Of a DNA stretch of 64,000 nt, positions 24,818 through 38,799 are shown piece by piece. Position 1 is the first letter of the stretch; each line of letters starts with the position of its first letter. The notes below the pieces were generated by a model that did no database searches, was not told where the DNA came from, and was given only the letters and a program-made list of their open reading frames with translations. A program made the position numbers and the translations under genes. The DNA lies in the NCBI GenBank assembly GCA_003254905.1, contig QANU01029705.1, positions 117,073 to 181,072 on the forward strand, given 5' to 3'. This DNA comes from Nissolia schottii. Taxonomy: Eukaryota; Streptophyta; Magnoliopsida; Fabales; Fabaceae.

Positions 24818-25604
24818 CTCACAGTGTGGCCATCGATGTTGAAGCCAGGACCAGCAGGTTGCACGACGGAGGCCCCCTTGAGCTTAGGACCGAAGGGTGG
24901 CTTCAGCTTGGAAGCTCGGTACTCTGTGCCCTCCGCCTCGGGCACCGGAACCACGAACCTATCCTCGTAACCCACAATCCTCATGAGATCAAGGTCAACC
25001 ACCGCCCGGATCCCCTCCAACGGCCTCGCATACAGATTAGCAGTCCCCTGAGTGTAGAAATACTTGATCTTAAGCACCCTTTTGGTCTTTTCCTCTCCGA
25101 ACCAACCGACCGTGAAGTAAGAGCAGACAACCCCGGACATGTTGAGACCCCTCTTCCTAACCGACTCCTTGAACGGCTCGTAACTGAATGGCAGCCCCGA
25201 CGCAGCATCGATCTCCTTCGTCCGAGGTTAGCACAGGGTAACCGTGCCCTTTGTAAACTTTGGTTTGGACTATGGATCGTACGTGTTGGCAAGTCCACTA
25301 TGATCTCTAGTGACTGTTTAATTTGTTGAATCTGGCAACGACCAAGAATCGACGAGCTGGTGGCGGGAAGTTTGAGGATTTTTGTTGCCATGATAGGACA
25401 GCTGCCTTTTCTGGTTCGTCTAACCCTACGTATTGGAAGGTGAATGTTTTGTTGTTATTTGAGGTTGGGTATGCTTTTCTGACTATGGTTCGGACAAGGT
25501 TTATTTCGGAAGGGGTTATGGGGTCAATTGGGTGTGGGTTATGGCTACATTCTAACTACACAGCTCCATATGATGGTGAGGGCAATGAATATCAAGATCT
25601 TCAT
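24818..25604 (-). pseudogene. Orphan first exon of a copper amine oxidase
   Basis: The minus strand from 25604 (ATG) to 24818 is clearly similar to exon 1 of the gene at 28638-33618. It begins ATGAAGATC, carries VGLDEPEK-like and [16 protein letters not shown] sequences, and ends at CACACTGTGAG followed by a GTTAGT donor, just like the paralogue. The reading frame is broken by several frameshifts and early stops in the 5' half, while the 3' half (25140 to 24818) is open. No exons 2-5 exist downstream. Similarity to the intact gene continues upstream of the ATG (ttgttcttaaataatattca) to about 25690, but its TATA position is degraded. This is a relic of a tandem copy. Confidence 0.88.
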
Positions 25605-27237
25605 GGTTTGAACTAGCTTTGGTCCACGAAAATTAGATAGCCTGTCTTGTTCTTAAATAATATTCATGCATGGTTTGTTAGGCAGTCCTCTTTGTGACTG
25701 AATAAGTAACTAAAGTATCTATTGTTGCCCCTTGTTAAGTTGTGACCAAGGAACAAAGATATACTTAGGTATGTTTTATGGGGAGGAAGAATTTGTTGTC
25801 ATATATCATAGAATGTTCAAAGTCTTAGCTTTGTAAGTCTTTTACTTTAATTACGACTTTTAATGTAATGATTACAAAGTCAAATATTAAATACTTTCTC
25901 GTCTATTCTTAGTTGTCAAGTTTAATAGTAGACAGAAGGAATATATAGTAATAACATGTTCTTAATAATAAATACGAGGGTAATTATTGAGAATCTTTTT
26001 ATATGAAAATGGTAAAAAAAATATATTATACTGTGTACATATAAAATTGTATAAATATATTGCCATCATTTTTATCATATATAACAGAGTTTATTGTATA
26101 CATGATATATCTTATAATATATTGTAAGAGGAGTGATAAAATGTTTATACTTTTTATATGTATAAATAGTACAATTGTATGAATGGGGCCAAAAGTCACA
26201 TATGACTTTCAAAAATGTTGTAGAAAATGAAGATTAAGAAGAGACATTATAAACTATAAGAAGAGAAATTGATAGAACTGATTATATTTGAGTCTAATTT
26301 GTAAACTCTTCAAAATTTATTTGAGTTAGGTCTCAAAATTTTATAAGTGTCAAACACTATTTGATTATTCAATTCTGTAATAATTTACAATGAGAATTTT
26401 TTTTTCTTGGTGCATAATTTTAACCAAGAGAATAAACTTCTATTTATAATCCTAAGTAATTAACTTAGTAACTAATTAACTAGTCTTATCTTTTACAACT
26501 AATTAATAAGATAAGAAATAATTATTCATATAATATTTCTATCTTCTATGACTACTGTTTAAATACTAATTCCTATTTTGGGTCATACCATAATCCTTAC
26601 GAAAGACAAAGAAATTTACAATAAATATTCATAAAATTAAATTTTCCAAAACTAGTTAATTACAAAAATAATCTTGAATCCCATTGGTTGAATTGTAAAA
26701 AGGATGCAATGAAATCAGTGTGGCCTAATAATTTCTCTGACAAGAAATAGGCCATTATATCTCTCTTAGGCTTGAAAAATTTTTAATTTGATCACAAGAT
26801 TAATATATCACATTTAAGCACACTTGTTAAAATTCACTCTTATTATATTGTGTTTAAATATGATATATTGGTCTTGTGACCAACTAAAAATTTTTCCTTA
26901 GATTTTAGATAACGTTTCCAATGTCCATACTAAAAAAAATGCACATTAAATTTACACTCTAAGTAACATGAAGTAACAAGCATTTAATATTTTTTTTCTT
27001 TTCATTTTCTTATTGAATACATGTGGAAAGACTATATTATCCTTTGCTTCATATTAAATTTCCTTTTGATTGTCATTATCTCCTTGTCAACCCAAACCAC
27101 TTCATCATACCATCACCTATCACCTGTCCCTCTCCAACACCTCGCTAACCACTGTCCTTCATCCAACAACCATTAACCTCCATTCACCTTTGTCCCTATC
27201 ATCAGCCCACACCATCTATTGGTGTAAAAATTCAGAT
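25605..27237. other. Intergenic, no gene seen
   Basis: The first ~85 bp are promoter-derived sequence homologous to the upstream region of amine oxidase 2. The rest is AT-rich without recognisable genes or structured repeats. Confidence 0.4.
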
Positions 27238-28637
<1,400 letters not shown>

Positions 28638-31600
28638 CTAAGGATGAGAAGTGCAATTAGGCAAGTGCACAGGCTCCGGCGATTTTGTTTTAAGGACCGG
28701 GTTGCTCTCGAAGAAATTGGTTGGCCTCAACTCAAACCCACCACTCAATGTTGGCATAACCGGAAAATCTTCCTGTGAAGGAACATGGTGAAATCCCATT
28801 GTGTACCACAATACTATGTCCTTGTTCTCTATCTCCCTATCCCTGCAACAATCATTATTCAATTCACATTGTCAAAACAATGAGAAATGGACCAATGTAT
28901 GGCATGTGCAAAAAATTAAATTGAATTATTTAAAACAAACAGAGAATCAAATCAAATAGATTGTGTAACAAATGTGCACATGGAAGCACTAGCAAGAAAT
29001 TACTTGTTCAACTATTAATATTGGTATTAAGTGATGTACCTTTGGCTCCAAATAGCTAACGTGTCGTCACCTCTGCTTTGGTCAACAAATAATCCTCCTG
29101 CCCATTTCTCAGATTTATTGTATGGTGTGACCCACACATTATAATTGGTGAAGGCAGCTCTAATTTGTGGATAATCATCAATAAGCAAAAGAGGGTGAAC
29201 CATTGACCCTGGAAGCAAACGATACCCAATTTTATTTCCGGGTTTTGTCTTTTTGTTAGGATTTACCACTGCCAACTCAGAATAAGATTTCAACCCCAGG
29301 TTAATTCTAGCATCTGCTTCTGTTTTAGCGGTTTCGCTCATTACCGTCCAATAACTTTTTCTGGGTATTGTAGGATCTTTGACTTTGACAGTCTCCAAAT
29401 TGGTCTTGACAAAGGAGTTGGCTTCACCATCAATGTCAAGGTCTAGATAATAGGTCAAGAAATGATCATGGTAGACACCAATGGTGTTATCGGCTAGCAA
29501 TGTTCCATGGATGTCCTCTTTTATTTGATCAATGCTTGTGTATTCCCCTGCCTTAACCTCTAGTATCCCAGTAAGTCCAACCTATTTTCAAATAATTATA
29601 TTGTTACAAAAATTATATGTTAAATTAATTTCTTCAACATTATTATGACAAAAAAAACTTAAATGAGGAAATGAAAGTGATCCAAGCTTCATAAATTGAC
29701 ATTAATGCACGAACACATACCCCAAGTTTGATGCTACCACTGGGCTTAAATTCCCAATCAATTACATAGTCATAGTTGCCCACAGTTGACACCATTCTCA
29801 CAACAAGTGTTACATCTGGCCTGGTCTCCGTTATCTGAAGAAGAAGAAAAAAACACAACTCATATTTCTCAACTAAAAATAATTAAATAAATAAAAATAT
29901 ATTTATTTAAAAAAAAATGGTACCACTTCATTTGGAATTCCAATTTCTGTGTGACGCCACATAATATCACCAGCATGCCTTTCGAAAATGCAGAATGCAT
30001 TAGCTATCTTGACAGGATTACTAGCAGAATCAGCATAATATGCATCTATAAATTCTGCATTGGCGGGGCAATCGGTTAAAGGTTCAAGCGAAGATGCAGA
30101 TTGTCCAAACCCAAATTCTCCGCTGTCAAAGTAGGTTATGTAGTACCATTCCTCGGTTGGGTCTTGGTATGGGATAAATAGTTCTGATATGAATCCTCTG
30201 TATAGCACCTGACGGTATTCCTCTTTTTGGAGATCATAAATTGAAGCTAGAGATATGATTGGGCCAGCCCGAATGTCGAACCCTACATGGAAGGCCCAGT
30301 TGGCCCAACTGACCACAAGAAAACCAAAAAAACAAGAGATTATTGTTGACCAATAAAAGGGAATTAGCATCAAAGCAATGACTAAAGAGTTACGAGTGCA
30401 TATTTTTCTTTTAATCTTGTGTGTATTTGTATATTTTATTGTTAACAGTAATACATACGGAGAAGACCGCTTTAAGCTCCCAAACAAAGATTAGCAAAAT
30501 CAAGAATGAGCTAATTTATGGAGTTGTAATACATTTAAGAATGACTCTCAAAAGACCTTTTATTATTGAAATTAGCGACGACAATATGAATCTTGCTCAG
30601 AACGGGTTTTAAACTCACTCCAGAATAGGGCAAATAGATGTTGAGTAGGTTGTGTCTGCAGGACAGAGTGGGTATAGGGTGAACCCTTCCCTACCCACCC
30701 TGCACTCTATATATTATATATTATAAAAAAAATTATGTTAAATTTACCCAATCATAAATTCCTAATACCTTTGACCCTTATGCACTTTCTTTCTCCTTTT
30801 GACTTTATTCGCATCCTTGTGTGTTGTTACTAACCTTCAATCCAACGATACTCCACTCGTCATTTTTTGTTGTCTGTGACCGTGTCTTACTAGCCTTCTG
30901 TCGTTGATGTCGATGACGCATCCTCCACTCACTGCCACAAAGCACATCCTTCATCGTGTCGAAAATGTAGTCTCCATTATTGCTTTAGTCATTATTCGTT
31001 CTTCATCGTGATTCATCATCCAGTTCGTGATTTAAATAATGTTGAGTGTTGACATTTGTGATACTTTATTATATGATTGTGTTAATTTATATGTGAATTG
31101 AATTTTATAGTATTTCAGTAGGTGTTCTATAAAAAGGGACAAGTGAGAACTCGTGGGACGAGTACGGTTTATAATATTTAAAATTCATGATAGAAGCGAC
31201 TAGCGAGGCAAGTAAAAGTTAGTGTTAATAGGGTGTGGGACGGGGTTAGGATAAGATAAAAACCGCCCCTGTTCACCGCCATCTCTAATTGAAATCTCAT
31301 TATGTATTTTTATTTTATCTTTTGTTTTTATTTATAAGCTCTTATGTATTATACTATTATTTAAATTTCGTGAGAGCAGGCGAATGAATTATTCATTGTT
31401 TTTAATGGCAAATTCCTTCGAAGACCAACAAAATTCCGTAACTTAAATATATATTGTAACACAAAAAATGAAAATCCGTTCACGTGTTCTATAAGGACAA
31501 GCTTTCAGAAAAGAAAAAACGGATTTGCTTTCTCTGCCCGTAAGACTTTTTTGTGTGTATATATAAACAAAATTATATGGAGAATCTTCTAATTTATCTT

Positions 31601-33618
31601 TATTAATCTTCTACACGATTATAAGGACACCTTACATAGGCGTGCACAGTGCATGAAGTCCGCTACCCAAAGTTGAAAAAATGATTCGTCAGACATAAAA
31701 TGATCATAACATTACAAATTCAAAACAAAATTACTGTAAATTTTTATTATTAAGTGCTCCAAAAGTACTTATTAAAAAATTAAAGAAAAATCCTACCTTT
31801 AATCTCGTTGATATTTTTTTAATTTAATATAATATATTGTATTTACTATTATTTAACCATGCATCATCACATTATAGAAGTATTTAACTTAATATAATTA
31901 TTTTAAAATTATTCACTTCTTCGGATTGCAAAAAACTGTCAAATTATAGTTAATATACCAATTAAGAAAAATATTAATAAATAACATTGGTAACGTACAT
32001 AACATGTATGAAATTATTTCTGTCAAATTTACTTCTTTTGGTAACTATTTTTGTCAAATTTACTAGTGTAATTATTACCCTACTTTAATTTATTTGTTCA
32101 GGTAATTAATCATTTAAGGGTTAAATATATTTTTAGTCCATGAAATATTATAAATTTTGTGTTTTATGTCTAAATTTTTTTTGTTAAAAAATAGTTTAGG
32201 ATCAAATCCTAAACTATGTTGGTAGGATTTAGTCCATGTGGTCAAGTTAGATAATTAACTGCTGGTAGTTAACTTATCCATGTGACAGGTCACGTACAAT
32301 GCCACGTGTCAATGTTGTGTGAACATAATGGTTTGCTATGTGACCAAGTTAACTATCATGTCAACGATTCAACTTGATCGCAGGATTAAATCCTACCTAA
32401 ATAATTTATGATGGACTATTTTCTAAACAAAAACTTTTCAAAGGTAAAACACTAGAAACATATTTAACCCATCATTTAATAAGCAAAACTACTCAACGAT
32501 ATATATTATTGGAAAAAAAATACTGTTATCTTAAAATTTGAAATTGATAAATATGATGAAATCCTAAACCATTATTCTAAAACAAATTGGCCGGGTATAT
32601 ATAATATAATATATTATAAATTCACCACGTAAATAATAAAGAGTAAAAAACAACATTTTTATTTTATATAATTCTATTCTTTTTTACAAAGTTTGGTGAA
32701 CTCATTCTTGCAATTAAGTTAATAGAATTGTTTTGTGAACTCATTTTATCAAAGTGTTTGACTCATTCCAACCACATTTTAGCAAGGATGGGATGGGAAA
32801 AAATACAGTAAAATTAGGCATTAAGCTAACCTGACAGTGTGGCCATCGATCTTGAAGGGAGGTCCACCGGGCTGCACGACGGCGGCCCCCTTGAGCTTAG
32901 GACCGAACGGTGGCTTCAGCTTGGACGCTCGATACTCCGTGCCCTCGGCCTTGGGAACCGGCACCACAGACCTATCCTGGTAAGCCACAATCTTCATGAT
33001 GTCAAGGTCAACCACCGCCTGGATGCCCTCCAACGGCCTCGCATACAAATTAGCAGTCCCCTCGGTGTAATAACACTTGATCTTCAACACCCTTTTGGTC
33101 TTTTCCTCTCCGAACCAACCAACCGAAAAGTCAGAGCAAACAACCTCCGAAATGTTTAGTCCCCTCTTCCTAACCGACTCCTTGAACGGCTCGTAACTGA
33201 GTGGCAGCCCCGACGCAACGCCCTGTTCGTCGAATGTGAGCATAGGGTAGCCGTGCCCTTTGTACACTTTGCTTGACACTATTGATCGTGTTCCCAAGTC
33301 TACAATGATCTCCAGCGACTGTTTGTTGACTCTCGCAATGACCAAGAACCGGCGTCGTGGTACCGGCAAGTTTGAGGATTTTTGTTGTTGCCATGATAGG
33401 ATGGTTGACTTTTCTGGCTCATCCAAACCTACATATTGGAAGGTCAATTTTTTGTTGTTGATTGAGGTTGGGTGTGCTTTCTCGACTATGGTTCGGACAA
33501 GCTTTATTTCGGAAGGGGTTATGGGGTCAAGTGGATGTGGATTGTTGCTACATTCTACTACAGTACTGCTCCAAATTATTATGGTGGTGAGGGCAATGAA
33601 TATCGACATCATCTTCAT
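28638..33618 (-). CDS. Copper amine oxidase 2 (primary-amine/diamine oxidase)
   Basis: Five exons on the minus strand: 33618-32831, 30308-29924, 29834-29721, 29581-29040, 28842-28638, giving 677 residues. The layout follows pea/lentil seedling diamine oxidases. Visible: signal peptide (residues 1-~24, [15 protein letters not shown] then a cleavable stretch); N2/N3 domains with VGLDEPEK and [17 protein letters not shown]; catalytic-base Asp324 in [10 protein letters not shown]; topaquinone precursor Tyr412 in VGNYDY; copper ligands His467 and His469 in VYHDHF; last-exon His in [12 protein letters not shown]. All catalytic and metal residues are present, so it is probably an active apoplastic enzyme making H2O2 from polyamines. 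Intron 1 is about 2.5 kb and holds a hAT-like element and a MULE-type MITE. Exons 3 and 5 have the same lengths as in the paralogues (114 and 205 bp). Confidence 0.92.
30573..31287. mobile_element. hAT-like non-autonomous element in an intron
   Basis: A perfect 8-bp direct repeat, attgaaat, flanks the element at 30565-30572 and 31288-31295, the duplication size of hAT transposons. The left end is tagcgacgacaat and the complement of the right end is tagagatggcggt, matching at about 9 of the first 13 positions. Length is 715 bp with no transposase. G/C-rich subterminal blocks (gggtatagggtgaacccttc; gggacggggttagga) resemble those of common plant non-autonomous hAT families. It sits in intron 1 of amine oxidase 2. 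Confidence 0.75.
32118..32470. mobile_element. Mutator-type MITE (353 bp) in an intron
   Basis: The left end is gggttaaatatatttttagt. The complement of the right end is gggttaaatatgtttctagt. A perfect 9-bp target duplication, atcatttaa, flanks it at 32109-32117 and 32471-32479, the size made by Mutator-like transposases. Internal motifs (ggatttagtccatgtggtca, cacgtgtcaatgttgtgt) are typical of a MITE family common in legumes. It lies in intron 1 of amine oxidase 2. Confidence 0.85.
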
Positions 33619-33711
33619 GCTTTGAACTTGAACTTGCTTGGTTCCACGGAAAAATACATACCACTTACGTATTGTTCTTAAATAATATTCATGGTTTGTT
33701 AAGCACTCGCT

Positions 33712-33718
33712 GTTTATA
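33712..33718 (-). promoter_or_regulatory. TATA box of amine oxidase 2
   Basis: On the minus strand gcttataaacagcg gives TATAAAC about 95-100 bp upstream of the start codon. The segment between it and the ATG (including ttgttcttaaataatattca on the plus strand) is conserved upstream of the orphan first exon, but the TATA itself is not. Confidence 0.6.
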
Positions 33719-33719
33719 A

Positions 33720-34734
33720 GCGCCTACCTCAGATAACAATTGTATACCCGGACACTTCATTGATTAATTTATTTATGATTAATTAATTAATTACGATTTT
33801 AACTCTCTAGATTATCGCCAAAGAAGTCCAAATATATTTTTCATTTGGAAAAAAATAGTATTAATTATTAAAGACTATTAAGGAGAGTTAATTAAAAATA
33901 AATACTAATTATACTTAAAGTATTATAAAGGACCTAATAATTTTTTTTTATTAAGGAGCATCACCATATAATTTTTATGCACGTTGGATTTTGCAACTCT
34001 ATAATAGCATTCCTTTTTCAGATGTTCTTTTGGTTCAGTGGTAATAAAAAAAACGAACTAACAGTAATTTCCTTAATATATCCTTCTCCTCCACAATGCT
34101 TGAACTTCTTCTAAACTTCTATCACCGCCTACAACCATAACCTTCATGTACATGCCCAAAAGTTCTCATCGTTGACTACTCACTACCCTTTCCAACACAC
34201 CATCAACCCCCGCCCCTTCCATTAATACTCAGTTACTATTTATATGATGTTGCATTCCATGGCATAGCCATTGACTTGCCAAAAACTTCTTGCCTCGAGT
34301 TTTAATAAGAATTCCCGCCTATAAAATAAAGAAAATATATGGACTTCCTTCGTATCTTTATTTTGTATAAGGATATTGATATTATTCTTATGGCAAAATG
34401 AGAAAAACTAACCAATGTTCTTACCCATTTGTTGAAAAAAAATCAAATGTGGTAATTTTTTATTAAAAAACTAAGATGTATACATTTTTAATGACATTTA
34501 ATGCATTGAAAACTTTAAAATTTATCATTTTTGCTTTCTTATCCAATGCTCTTATAGAGCATGGCTAGCAAAATTCTTTTTATATTTAATGGTTGTAATT
34601 AAATCACAAATTTTATAAATATTAATCGTAAGAATTAATGATACAAATGGTTAGGTTTTCATTAATAACGAGTATTGGTACCTTTAAATTTTAATGAAGT
34701 AAGGGAGAACGTCTAAAAATAGTATATTTTTTTT
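33720..34734. other. Intergenic, no gene seen
   Basis: AT-rich flank upstream of amine oxidase 2. No gene or structured repeat was recognised. Confidence 0.4.
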
Positions 34735-35625
34735 TTACTAAGTGTACATCTGAAAAAGTCAAGCGTACAATTAATGTATAGTTACGGACGCTACACACAA
34801 AGTAATATAGATACAATCGTGGATACAAACATGTTAAAATGGATACACAAATTTACAATACAGATACACGAACTTTTCAAATACGAAAATCAATTTAAAT
34901 CGGATTATTGTTGCATTAAATAGCAAAAAGTAGTTCTCACACATTTTCTTGTTCTTCACTCACACTTTAAGCGTACAAACTTACTCTCTATCGGATATAA
35001 ACATTTTAAAACAGGTACCCAAACTTTTAAAGAAGAAGAGTTTGGTAATCACATACATACACACACTTTAACTAATCATACACAAATTTTTGCATGGACT
35101 AGACTTGTATCTAGTTCCTTAAGTCTATTACAACCAATTATCTAATTAAACAATGACACCTATACACTTTTTTTGAAATAAGTAATAACAAATGCACACT
35201 CTTCTAAAAAAAATATCCATGTGCCATTCCTTGATTTGAGAATTGGTTGAATTGGTTGAACTTAATCTAAGTTTTATCCTTTGTATATTTACGTACACAA
35301 ATTTTTGAATATTTGGTCCTCACGTACACAAACTTTTAAACAACAATACATAAACTTTTGTACACACACACAAAAATTTGAACAATCAGAAATAAAGAAT
35401 AAGACGGAAATCAAAACGAAAACTCTGAGATCCATAACGTCCTATGTAAAAGAAAACGAAAATGAAAAAAAAATGACAAAATCGAGAGGAAGAGAAAAGA
35501 GGAGGAGGAGCAAGAATAAAACGCATGAGAGAGAGTGAAGGGAATGAGAGAGAAAATGTATTTCAAATGTAGTTAGATGTAATTAGTTACATTTTAGTTG
35601 TACACATAAGTTATTGATTTTTTAT
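34735..35625. mobile_element. Possible TIR element rich in gtacacaaactttt motifs
   Basis: The left end (taagtgtacatctgaaaaag) and the complement of the right end (ttatgtgtacaactaaaatg) are inverted repeats over about 20 bp. The interior repeats gtacacaaactttta-like motifs (34840-35390), the reverse complement of the gtttgtgcac-type motifs at 7012-7876, 8985-9300 and 40660-40750. No target duplication or transposase was found. Borders are approximate and the family is uncertain. Confidence 0.4.
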
Positions 35626-35902
35626 TAATAATTGATCATGTTAATTAAGTTTCTTTTAGGTCAAATATTTGATAACCTCATGCATCCACCAACAATTGTT
35701 GTGATTTATTTTAAAGTGATTTTGTTAAGATCTCAATCTAAATCTTAAAATTTTACGTTTTCTTTTAATTTTAAAGAGGTTAGTTAACTCAACTATTATC
35801 AATCAGATCGAACAATTTAATAATTTAAATTGTGTTACGATTTTATATTTTACTCTTCTAATCTTATGTGAGATTTTGATTTTAACAACATTGGTTATGC
35901 CA

Positions 35903-36093
35903 AATTTTTCTGGGGGCTTCCTGCTTTTTAGTTGACATATTGATTTTTCTTGCCAAAACTACTAATCAATGTCGAATATTCAGCTAAATTTGTTGCGATT
36001 TTGTTGTACCCCTTTTTCTGGGGTTTCCTTTGTTATATCTTGTATGATTGTTTAGTTGGCATCGTGATCTAAAAATCAACATTGAATATCCAG
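35903..36093. repeat. Degenerate tandem duplication, ~108-bp period
   Basis: Two adjacent copies share tttttctgggg, a tttagttg.cat.ttgat-like middle and gaatattcagct/gaatatccagct ends. They lie between the 34735-35625 repeat and the orphan amine oxidase exon. Their origin is unknown. Confidence 0.5.
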
Positions 36094-36393
36094 CTTGCAC
36101 GTAGACAAAAAACTAACGTGCATGTATGTAACCAACCCCAAGACTAATGAAGTCAAAGTGCATAATTTATAAAATTTTCTTGGACAAATAAAAGGTGCAT
36201 CAAATTTTCCATTTATTTATTGCTGAAGCACATCGCATAGATCTCGAAAAATCGAAAACCAAAGTTCTTAGAGAATCTTTTGCAATAATTTTAACTTTTC
36301 TTCTCACATCTCTAGCAAAAATCTCACTGGCACTTCTGAGGTCAATTAATGTGAACCCATATTGGTATAATAATTAAATAAAAATCCAAGTGA

Positions 36394-36598
36394 TCAAGGT
36401 TTAGAAGTGCACTTGGGCAAACGCACGGGCTTTGGTTGCTTGGCTTTCAGGACCGGATTGCTCTCGAAGAAATTGGTCGGCCTCAGCTCAAATCCACCAC
36501 TCAGTGTGGGCATAATAGGATAATCTTCCTGACAGGGCACGTGATGAAACCCAACTGTGTGCCACATAACTATATCCTTATTTTCTATGCTTCTATTC
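36394..36598 (-). pseudogene. Orphan last exon of a copper amine oxidase
   Basis: An open 205-bp exon with an AG acceptor (ggaatgtag) and an in-frame stop has exactly the length and phase of exon 5 of amine oxidase 2. It encodes [40 protein letters not shown] and FFESNPVLK, including the copper-ligand histidine pair. No exons 1-4 are found in the next 6 kb on the minus strand. Its sequence is undamaged, so either loss of the rest is recent or it could serve as an alternative exon of some transcript. It is the upstream-most relic of the cluster. Confidence 0.88.
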
Positions 36599-36599
36599 C

Positions 36600-37770
36600 T
36601 ACATTCCAATAGATAATTGGTCAAATTATAGTGTTGGCCATATATTGTATAAATCTTGTTTGATTACCAAAATGGTAAGAATTTTTTAATTTGACACGGA
36701 AATGCTATTTGAACTCATCATCTTGTATAGATATCATATATTATTATTATTATTATTATAGTAAGTATAATTTGCCCAACTGCTCATATATCAAAACCAC
36801 AAGTTAATTATTCATACTTGTATATAGTCATATGTCCTGTGAATCGTTCTCATTAAAGGGTAACTCTGTTTGGGATTGGGATGCAAGAACCATGGCTTCT
36901 TTTTTTATTCTTTGCTTCCCTATGTTTCTTTTGTTCTCTCTCTATGGTGATTTTTTGATTTGGACAAATTAATTAGGGGAAGATTTGTGTGAACTGGCTA
37001 AGGACTTTTTGGATATATCATTGGAAAAAATGGGCAAAGGGTGGGGACACAGAATATTTTTGTGCCAGAGGATCGAAGGAAGGAAGGAAGGTTGTTGACA
37101 AGAGAATAGACTGACTTTCATCTATCTTTTTGAGTCATTTGGGTTGGTGGCCTAGGTTTATAACTACCATTACTTTGTTTTATATTTACAATATTGCACT
37201 TATAATAATTATATAGTATAATTTCTTTGAATTTAATTTATATCTGCATTGTTCATATTTGGTGTGAAATAATTTTATATTGTCATATAGAATTATGAAA
37301 ATGAGTTCAGTTTATGGATTAATCTGTTTATCTGTATTAAAAAGATTAGGTTAAACATAAAAAAATATTACTCATCAAAAACTAAACTCACTTAACCTAA
37401 CTCCTTTAATTCACAAGTTTGTGCACTAAAATCAGATATCATATTCTGCAAAATTGTTTTAAACTACATAACAACACACTCCATTTCTTTTAAGATTATT
37501 CACTCCAACTACTTAATTGTGTAAAATATTATTCACTTTTTTTACTTTTAAGATTTTTCATTTCTTTAATACAATATCATAACATAAAGTGGATAAATAA
37601 GTCAAAACAAAAGAACTACGTTTGAACATGTAATACATCCATTTCTCAATTAAGAATTGTTGGTGGAGAGTACGCGCTCACGTAGATAATTTATATTTTA
37701 TTCTCACTTAGATGTACAACTAGGTCAACTTTTCATCAAAAGAACTTGCTTTACAGGTTAAAGAAGTTAA
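36600..37770. other. Intergenic, no gene seen
   Basis: AT-rich, with a (TTA)n microsatellite near 36744-36762. No gene is seen. Confidence 0.4.
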
Positions 37771-37778
37771 GGAAAATG

Positions 37779-38632
37779 TAGGAGTGTTAAACGGGCCTGT
37801 CTGACCCGTTTGGACCAGCAAGCCTAAATGGGTTAGACCAAAATTATGTATTTTTTTAGGGTTTGACTCGTTGTTCGCCAACCCTTTTTTAAAAAAAAAG
37901 TTAACTTTGGTCTATTTTTTATGATTTTAAATACAAAGTTGTGAATAAATATACACTATCATTTTTAGTTATTTTTTTATCGTCTATCTATTAATTGATC
38001 GGAAAGAAATAGTTTAAATGGTTGATTGCAAGATTATATCATCTTTATTGTTCTTCAACTATCTTACTTAAAAGATATCAAATGCTATTTGAAATCGATT
38101 CATGAATTAATACAACTTTCATTAATTAAACGACAGTATATAGCATTGATGTGAGCACTATTATGTTATTGATCAAAAACACAATTGGGACTCTTTCTCA
38201 TAGATTAATCAATAATAAACAAGGTTTAAAAGTATATATCAACTTGTAGGGCGTAGACACTCATTGAAGGAATAAAATGCAAAATTTATTAATATCTATG
38301 TCATAACACTTCAGTTGTATAACAATGTAAATATAGTTAAATAGTTAAACATAACAAATAGTTAAACATGCTCAATTATAAGTCCAAATAGTTAAACTCT
38401 AAACTCTTAAACTCCAAAATGAAACTTTTAAAATTTTTGTATTTTTATATAAAAAAAAAATCATGAGCTCACGGGCTAGCCTTGAACCCGTTGGGCTGAC
38501 TCGTTTAGTCCGCGAGTGTCGGGCCTTTTTTTTAAAAAAAAATTCACGAGTTTACTTTTTGCATATAAAATCTATCCATTTAATCAGGTTCGCGGGCCAG
38601 ACTTATGAGCCTGACTCATTTTGACAACCTTA
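37779..38632. mobile_element. hAT-like non-autonomous element (854 bp)
   Basis: The left end is taggagtgttaaacggg and the complement of the right end is taaggttgtcaaaatg. Nearly identical 8-bp flanks (ggaaaatg at 37771-37778; gaaaaatg at 38633-38640) fit a hAT target duplication with one difference. G/C-rich subterminal blocks (gggcctgtctgacccgtttg on the left; ggttcgcgggccagacttat on the right) match common plant hAT-derived repeats. There is no transposase reading frame. Confidence 0.7.
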
Positions 38633-38705
38633 GAAAAATGGTTGTCTTATGTTTTTTTTTTTCCTTTGTATCAATTTGTGCACGTATAAATTTTAAAAAA
38701 AAATG

Positions 38706-38794
38706 TTATTTGGACACTAAGTATGCATGATATAAGTGTAGATGTATGTAAAAGAAGAGACTTAATGTTTACCTCATACTTAGTGTCCAAATAA
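38706..38794. repeat. Perfect 20-bp inverted repeat (MITE-like)
   Basis: ttatttggacactaagtatg at 38706-38725 is exactly inverted at 38775-38794, with a 49-bp loop. A smaller related hairpin (tttggacat...atgtccaaa) is at about 44876-44899. The two suggest a small, recently active fold-back family. Confidence 0.75.
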
Positions 38795-38799
38795 TACTA

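Noticed and set aside
25323-25616. 97-codon plus-strand frame
   Set aside because: It is the antisense shadow of the orphan amine oxidase exon.
33260-33625. 121-codon plus-strand frame
   Set aside because: It is the antisense shadow of exon 1 of amine oxidase 2.
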